Positions 8,036 through 12,727 of a stretch of DNA of 12,727 nucleotides are shown in pieces; the stretch's first letter is position 1, and each line of letters begins with the position of its first letter. A program made the position numbers and the translations under genes. Location: contig JBBHKE010003154.1 in assembly GCA_037447655.1 (NCBI GenBank), positions 1 through 12,727 of the forward strand, read 5' to 3'. The DNA comes from Zygnema cylindricum. Lineage: Eukaryota > Streptophyta > Zygnematophyceae > Zygnematales > Zygnemataceae. The notes under the pieces are model-generated. The model worked only from the letters and a program-made list of their open reading frames with translations. It was not told the DNA's origin and searched no databases.

Positions 8036-9880
8036 GTACCTGCTCCACGGATGGGATGTGAAGGCGAGGTCGGTTCAAAAGAGGTCCTTGGGGAATGGGT
8101 GGCGACGGAGATGGAGACGAAGACTGATGGGGCCCGATTCGATAAAGCGTATGTTTTCGGGTTCGCCTCCTGGAGGTCTTCGAAGGTGGGGTTCCAGAAC
8201 TGGTGGAAGGGGAACGCCTGTGAGGAGGTTAGTAAGCGGGGATATGTTGTTTGTAAGGTAAAACAGTCGGCTTCGAAGAACCGCGAACTGCTGCAGCGGG
8301 AGAAACGCATGGTGAAGGGCACTTCCGGGGCTCTGTACCAGGACCCCGGGGAGTGAGAGGAAGGAGGAGGAGGAGATGATGGGAGATTTGAAGATGCTGT
8401 GAGAGGTGGTAAAGGGGGTGTTAACGGCCTCAAGGGGATGTGAATCATCTCGTCCAGTCGTAACTCCACCAAAGCCTCCAGTGCCAAAGACACCTCCACC
8501 GAGACTTAGGTTGGCTCTTCCCGGGGAACAACAGTAGACTCAGTATGTAAATTTGCACCCAAACCCCTCCAGATAGGTCTTGTTGTTTCCCCCCCTTCTC
8601 GCTGAAGAGGAGGCTCTCGACTTGGCTCTGAAGAAGGAACGTAGGGCTCTGTGCTTGCGAGGGGAGATGTTCCCTGAACTCATGCTTCGGCATGCGACCC
8701 GGTCTCCGGTGTAGAAGAGGTCTGCCCGCTGAGAATCCCACTTGTCCTACGCCAAGCTTCCCGAATAAGCATCAATTTATGTTACCCTACCTTTCTTCTT
8801 TCTACCTCCAAGGCCTCCCAATCTACGCTGGCAGGTTCGGCCCCCGCCATAGCCTGTCTTTGGGATTTTAGAACCTCTACTACCTCCTTGGCCTTTTCGA
8901 CCATTTTTGTGAGATCCGCTATCCCCACCCCCGCAATTTCGGGATCATTGGGTATGGTCCGCCACCATCCCTCAAACAAATCTTCAGGTCCCGTACCCGA
9001 AACCTCTGGATCAGTCGGTTTGGATCGCCAGAGCCCTTCGGCAGGGTGGACATGAGTTGTTGTAGGGGAAGGTTTCTCGGTTGACACTAACACAATAGTG
9101 GGGGACGTCTCCTCCTTGGGAAAAGGTGTGAATCTCCTCTTGCTATCACGGTGGTCAAACCTCTCATGCTTCCCTCTCGATACCCCTTTCTCGTCTACGA
9201 GGCCGTGAAGAGGTACGCCCCCGAGAGGGTTTGCTGGCTGCGGTGTCCTGAGAGGAAGATGGGGTCGGGCGAGAATAAAGAGCTCTCTTAGACTAGTCTT
9301 CCACCGACTGTGAAGAGTTGCTCTCCAAAGAACTGCTCAATTTTTTTACCACCCCTCCCACGGGTCTAACCACTCTGACTTGATCTATCCGAGCCACTCT
9401 TTGTACCAACTCCTTCTTCACCTTCAGCTCATGAAGGTCGTGAAGGGCAATGAGTTCTTTACAACCTGGTCGACGTGGATCCGTCAAAACTGCAATGTCA
9501 ATCTGGATCTCGGCCCGAGGAATTTTGGATCTGGTGTGAAGCCCGACCTCCGGAAGAGGACCCAAATGAGGCTCCATATGCGCCTGCCTCTTTGGCCGGG
9601 CCCTGGGAGACACTTATTTCCTCTCCTAGGCCTGAGCCCAGGCTTCCTTCTTTTCCTCAGCATAGGCCCTCGCGGCCTCCTCCAAGGAGGGGTTATGTTC
9701 GAGAGTCAGACTTGGAGGAAAAGGAGGAGAAGAAACACTAGCTGGTTCCTTGGTCAGAGAATCAAAGACAGACTCTATGGGTACAGAATCCTCTGACGGC
9801 TGAGACTTTTCCTCCTATACGGCCTTCTCCTGCCGACCCTGCTCTCCAGATCCATTATCCGGAATCTCTCCTCCCACCAT
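8010..9880 (-). pseudogene. Gag N-terminal extension, Pro/Ser-rich (pseudogene)
   Basis: A coding-like stretch runs from an ATG at 9878-9880 toward the Gag core. The start has A at -3 and G at +4, a strong initiation context. The frame is open apart from scattered stops, then shifts near 9180, again near 8300 and 8150, and joins the Gag core frame. The predicted protein is low-complexity: acidic and Pro/Ser-rich near the start, a basic Arg/Ser patch around 9200-9280, a tandem 22-residue repeat at 8908-9039, a probable short coiled coil at about 8840-8910 (Lys/Glu/Val-rich), and a Pro/Ser run at about 8340-8400. I recognise no domain. Its continuity with Gag suggests one polyprotein, but a separate upstream gene is possible. 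Function is unknown. Confidence 0.6.
8908..9039 (-). repeat. Tandem 22-residue protein repeat in the Gag extension
   Basis: Two adjacent 66-nt units, 8974-9039 and 8908-8973, encode similar 22-residue segments in the same frame. Both follow the pattern E-G-x-W-R-x-x-P-x-D-P-E-x-x-G-x-G-x-x-D-L, with 12 of 22 residues identical by hand count. DNA similarity is clearly lower, so the duplication is old and the protein pattern outlasted it. I know of no named domain with this pattern. Confidence 0.75.
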
Positions 9881-10145
9881 GATGACATAAGTAACGAAAG
9901 AAATAATATTGAATATAACTAAGGCTCAATTCCAAAAAGAGAGCTTCCAAAATTAAAGCTCTTATCCCTTTTAATCTAAGTAAACAGGTGTGGCTTTTCA
10001 GTACTGTGCTTTGTCTACGAGAAGTCTATCGCACTTGTTCCCTCAAAATCCACTGTCCTGATCTTGGGGGTTTCAGTTTACTCCGGAACAGTAACTCCAA
10101 AGCAAAGAGAAATCTAGATGAAGACACAAATGCACTACCACGTAG

Positions 10146-10171
10146 ATATATATATAAATAAATATGATTGG
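10146..10171 (-). promoter_or_regulatory. Candidate CCAAT/TATA promoter upstream of gag
   Basis: On the minus strand CCAAT (10167-10171) is followed by an AT-rich stretch and TATATATATA (10146-10155), about 270 nt before the strong-context ATG at 9880. It could be the LTR promoter. A plain TA repeat in AT-rich DNA is the alternative. Confidence 0.25.
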
Positions 10172-11205
10172 CTTTCTAGATTTAACAATATCTCCTTGCC
10201 CGAGAAAAGAGAATAAAAGATAGAAAATGTGAAATGTAGCGAAGCAAGCTTAACATACCCTAGCAATCAACGATGACAATTAGAAAATGGCCACCCCTCT
10301 CCCGATAGTATCGTCAAAAGGTATGGTACTCTTGCAACCTTCGGTGTCCGCAGCTCCGAACCGACAAGACTCTTCTCGGTTCTAAACAACAAAAAGTCCA
10401 AAATCACCCAAAAGGAAGATAGTGCCAACTACCCGCCCAGACTATGATTTCCACAAAAGATAGATCCAAAACCAAGATGGCAATAAAGTCGAAATAACAC
10501 AAAGATTCTCCAAAAGAAGGTTTGTTGGAATTTTTGAGGGTTTTTTGAGGAGACAATACTGAAAAGTAACCAGTCTCCTTCGACCCCAAGTGCCTTATAC
10601 ATTGAAGTTTTTCAAATTGCAGGTTCAAAAGTCAAAGCTACGGTATTAACCAATGAGCGGCAAACAAGTAGAATGGAATTGACATTAGATAAAATAATCC
10701 GTACTACACTCGGGGCAAAAAGTTCAACTCCGGACTGCGGCTAGATCTGAGGCCAAAAGTAATTATTCTGTCCACTATTATAAGACAAAGTTCTGAAAAG
10801 GACTCTAACTTGCCAGACTTTGACCTAACGGAATTAATGGATCAAAAATCAGCTGAGCCTGAGCTAATTTCCTACTGACGGCTAACAGCATAATCTAGAT
10901 GCAAATCCAAAAAGTTATGTGGAAATCCACAATGTACCCCCCACGAAGGCTGTTAGAAACTGGTCCCTTGTAACGGAATTTCATTCTTTGAAACGGTAGA
11001 ACTTGGTCATTCGGCCTCCGTTAGACGTGAAACAAAGTGCGTTCGGCTCAGTTTAGGAAATACGAGGATCTTTTCTTGCTTGGTGCACTCCCTCCACTGT
11101 ACTGTGAAAAGCGTACAGGGTAAAAAAGTCTCGGATATCATTGGTGATATAAAGGTATGCCTTAAAAGCACATAATTTCACACCGCTCGGCTGTTAACCT
11201 TTTTC

Positions 11206-11247
11206 GAGCGTAGTGAGAGAAAAAATATACGATTTGGAGCGTAGCGA
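11206..11247 (+). repeat. Paired GAGCGTAGYGA motif
   Basis: GAGCGTAGTGA (11206-11216) and GAGCGTAGCGA (11237-11247) differ by one base and are spaced 31 nt apart. No function is inferred. Confidence 0.6.
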
Positions 11248-12274
11248 CATACAAAACATACGGTCAAGTGCGTCAAAACTTGACAACTGTGGTAAATCAT
11301 CTTTTTTTACGGAAAACCTTTTCTGAAATACAGAAATGCTAATTTGAAAAAATAGGAAGTCGTATCCTGAATGAATGATTGATATAGTAACGATTTTTTT
11401 TAGAATGTTAACTTATTAACAAATAGCCAATCAAAACCATCTAAAATATAACGTAAAAAAATGTAAACTTAAAACTTATTTGGAAATTCGACGAAACGTC
11501 CTCCCCCCTTCTTACCTCTTGCAAATGAGATGGACTTTTCTCACCCACCTGTAAACGCGCCCATCTCCCATCTGACTCCCATCTGAAATGTATGTTTGTT
11601 AGCTAGCGCTGTTTGTTTTTTTTTTTTTCCAAAGCGAGATCGTCTCACTTCCAAAAAGCCTTAAGGTATCACCGGTTTTGGTACAATAATCTTGATTATT
11701 CCCTTAGTAATTTTCTTTAGTTTTGGTTTTGAGATTGTTAAGACATCAGCTGCCAATACCCACAATTTTTTGGCTTCATGCCATAACCATTACCATAGGT
11801 ATGTCATTATCTAGTGTGGATTTTATTTATATATGGTAATTATTACCCCGTACATTTTTAATTTGCTCCAGTCTTTTTGGTTTTTTAGGGTTTTTTGGCT
11901 CATGGACTAATAAGGATCTCACCTTAACTAGTTCATTCTTGTTTATGGGATTAATAGGACTCGTTATAATATCTGTTGAAAATAAAATTTTCCAAAACAC
12001 ATGAGTTAATTTTGCATTTTCTATTGTCGGAATTGAAATATTTCTGCGTCTGATTGCATCACATACCCAGAAGCTAAATGGGGAGTATTATTACTATGAA
12101 GGCAAAAAAATGAGTAAAAAAACAAGATAAAATAGGGTTAAAAGAGAGTAAAGATAAACCAAGAAAAAAATAAATGGATTAGATTAGAGAATAAATAGAT
12201 AAAAAACAATGCATATAAACAATTGCCTACTACTAAACCCTAGGCTAATAGGAAGATTGTACACTATAAGAAGC

Positions 12275-12310
12275 TACAATGGTTGATGTTTTTCTTAGAC
12301 GACCATTGTA
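12275..12310. repeat. TACAATGGT/ACCATTGTA inverted repeat (copy B)
   Basis: A perfect 9-bp pair (12275-12283 and 12302-12310) with an 18-nt loop. It matches the position of the GTACAAT/ATTGTAC pair in copy A. Confidence 0.8.
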
Positions 12311-12390
12311 TGGCATGGCCTTCTAGGTGGCGCTTGTCAGATCGAGAGCCATGGTTCCTCCTCCCATTTTCTCTGGTGTCCAATTATATG

Positions 12391-12404
12391 ATGCCACGTG
12401 GCAT
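12391..12404. promoter_or_regulatory. G-box palindrome ATGCCACGTGGCAT (copy B)
   Basis: A perfect 14-bp palindrome around CACGTG, at the same place as the 10-bp palindrome of copy A. It lies beside the 34-bp tandem repeat with its TGACGT motifs. Confidence 0.6.
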
Positions 12405-12466
12405 CGCGTAACGTCATCTTCGAAAGCCGCCTTGGCATCGCGTAACGTCATCTTCGAAAGCCGCCT
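12399..12466. repeat. Two identical 34-bp tandem units with TGACGT motifs
   Basis: Units 12399-12432 and 12433-12466 are identical. Each carries ACGTCA (12411-12416 and 12445-12450), the reverse complement of TGACGT, a plant as-1/bZIP-type core, and ends in GCCGCCT. Perfect identity implies a recent duplication inside an otherwise old repeat. Confidence 0.95.
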
Positions 12467-12490
12467 AAAGATTATTGTGTGTTGGCGGCT
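12459..12490. repeat. AGCCGCC/GGCGGCT stem, 18-nt loop (copy B)
   Basis: AGCCGCC (12459-12465) pairs with GGCGGCT (12484-12490) around an 18-nt loop, matching the stem and loop length in copy A. The upstream tandem unit carries another AGCCGCC that could pair instead. Confidence 0.7.
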
Positions 12491-12727
12491 GTAATCACGA
12501 TCGTTCGATGAAATGTGTTTACATGGTTGCGATTGGCGTGCGTGCATAATGTCATATTGTGACTACATGCAGTCGGTTCACATGCGTCTCCTAGACAGTT
12601 TATTATGTTAAATGAATTAGCCGCCACTTAATTATTTATTAAAATATCACACTCACTAACTATAACGATTTTTTAACAACTTAACGGATAGGGTTGTAGG
12701 CTATTATGGACAATGTAGGGCCGAGGA

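Larger units (their letters stand above)
27..9880 (-). mobile_element. Decayed giant Ty3/gypsy LTR retrotransposon, internal region
   Basis: The minus strand carries the full Ty3/gypsy domain order: Gag with zinc knuckles, aspartic protease, reverse transcriptase, RNase H, integrase, then a polypurine tract. Protease-RT-RNaseH-integrase order is what separates Ty3/gypsy from Ty1/copia. The internal region spans about 9.8 kb, or about 9 kb without the foreign DNA near 4256-5100, which is long for the group. I followed the reading frame by eye across about 44 in-frame stops and roughly ten frameshifts, so it cannot encode functional protein. No envelope-like gene or chromodomain was seen after the integrase. 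Neither LTR can be delimited: the 3' LTR lies beyond the left edge and the 5' LTR is not recognisable without it. The family assignment is firm; the element name is unknown to me. Confidence 0.93.
9881..12215. other. No gene recognised; expected leader and possible 5' LTR region
   Basis: This AT-rich stretch follows the Gag start, so the leader, primer-binding site and 5' LTR should lie here. I found no convincing primer-binding site and no match to the few possible 3' LTR bases at 1-23. It contains a TA run (10146-10155), a T13 run (11616-11628), a paired GAGCGTAG motif (11206-11247), three CCCATCT units near 11559-11581 and an A/T-rich end (12100-12200). A short minus-strand open frame at 10404-10628 has no recognisable domain and looks like chance. 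Confidence 0.5.
12216..12650 (-). repeat. Dispersed promoter-like repeat, copy B (inverted relative to A)
   Basis: Read on the minus strand this segment follows the landmarks of copy A: AATC..AACC..TGTAAA, a GCCGCC stem-loop, ACGCGATGCCACGTGGC, GGGAGGAGGAACCATGGCT, an ACAAT/ATTGT hairpin, TTATAGTGT, and CCTAGGGTTTAGTAGTAGG. It differs by a 34-bp tandem duplication and by extra sequence in its outer part. Similarity to A fades at the inner edge, as nothing here matches the TATA box and hairpin array that follow A. The two are old, independently decayed copies of one family in opposite orientation. Confidence 0.75.

Noticed and set aside
9380-9796. Plus-strand open frames of 138 and 88 codons
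   Set aside because: They are antisense to the Gag extension; the biased Pro/Arg composition is expected from the opposite strand of Pro/Ser-rich coding.
9862-9880. Primer-binding site TGGTGGGAGG directly before a TG (LTR start at 9881)
   Set aside because: The sequence upstream does not form a tRNA T-arm, and the same bases start a long coding-like frame in a strong ATG context.
10404-10628. Minus-strand 74-codon open frame with a hydrophobic segment
   Set aside because: There is no domain, no paralogue in the window and no coding-like composition; chance length in AT-rich DNA.
4515-12650. Copies A and B as terminal inverted repeats of one 8-kb DNA transposon
   Set aside because: The interval would contain gag and protease but cut off RT and integrase of the same retroelement, and no transposase is seen. 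Two independent insertions fit better.
1-12727. CRISPR array, bacterial operon or phage genes
   Set aside because: No regularly spaced repeats, ribosome binding sites or bacterial-type genes are seen; every recognisable protein is retroelement-derived.

Overview
The window looks like intergenic, repeat-derived DNA from a large eukaryotic genome, most likely a green plant. The evidence is a Ty3/gypsy-type retroelement of the kind common in plants, plant-like G-box (CACGTG) and TGACGT motifs in a second repeat, a tRNA/SINE-like fossil, long homopolymer tracts and no intact gene. I cannot name the species; a seedless plant or alga is as possible as a seed plant.

About three quarters of the window (roughly 27 to 9880) is the internal region of one very large, dead Ty3/gypsy LTR retrotransposon on the minus strand. 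Read from high to low coordinates it holds: a strong-context ATG at 9880; a Pro/Ser-rich N-terminal extension of about 600 codons (8010-9880); a Gag core with two CCHC zinc knuckles 89 codons apart (6490-8035); a charged, Pro-rich spacer (5335-6488); an aspartic protease whose DTG is now DTR (5100-5334); an unrecognised linker (3425-4255); reverse transcriptase with an intact YIDD (2437-3424); RNase H (1759-2436); integrase with an HHCC finger and a D,DX34E triad (800-1830); an integrase C-terminal/GPY-F-like end (299-800); and a polypurine tract (27-58) where the 3' LTR should start, off the left edge. About 44 in-frame stops, mostly TAG, and roughly ten frameshifts break it, yet the domain order is complete and most catalytic residues survive.

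Between protease and linker (about 4256-5100) the element is interrupted by foreign DNA: a tRNA/SINE-like fossil, a promoter-like repeat (copy A, plus strand), and an array of four 14-nt mini-hairpins next to a TATA box. A diverged second copy of the repeat (copy B) lies inverted at 12216-12650. The two share a G-box palindrome, a GCCGCC hairpin with the same 18-nt loop, an ACAAT/ATTGT hairpin, a telo-box-like motif and a short open frame.

The stretch 9881-12215 has no recognisable gene. It should hold the leader and possibly the 5' LTR of the large element, but with the 3' LTR outside the window no LTR boundary can be fixed.
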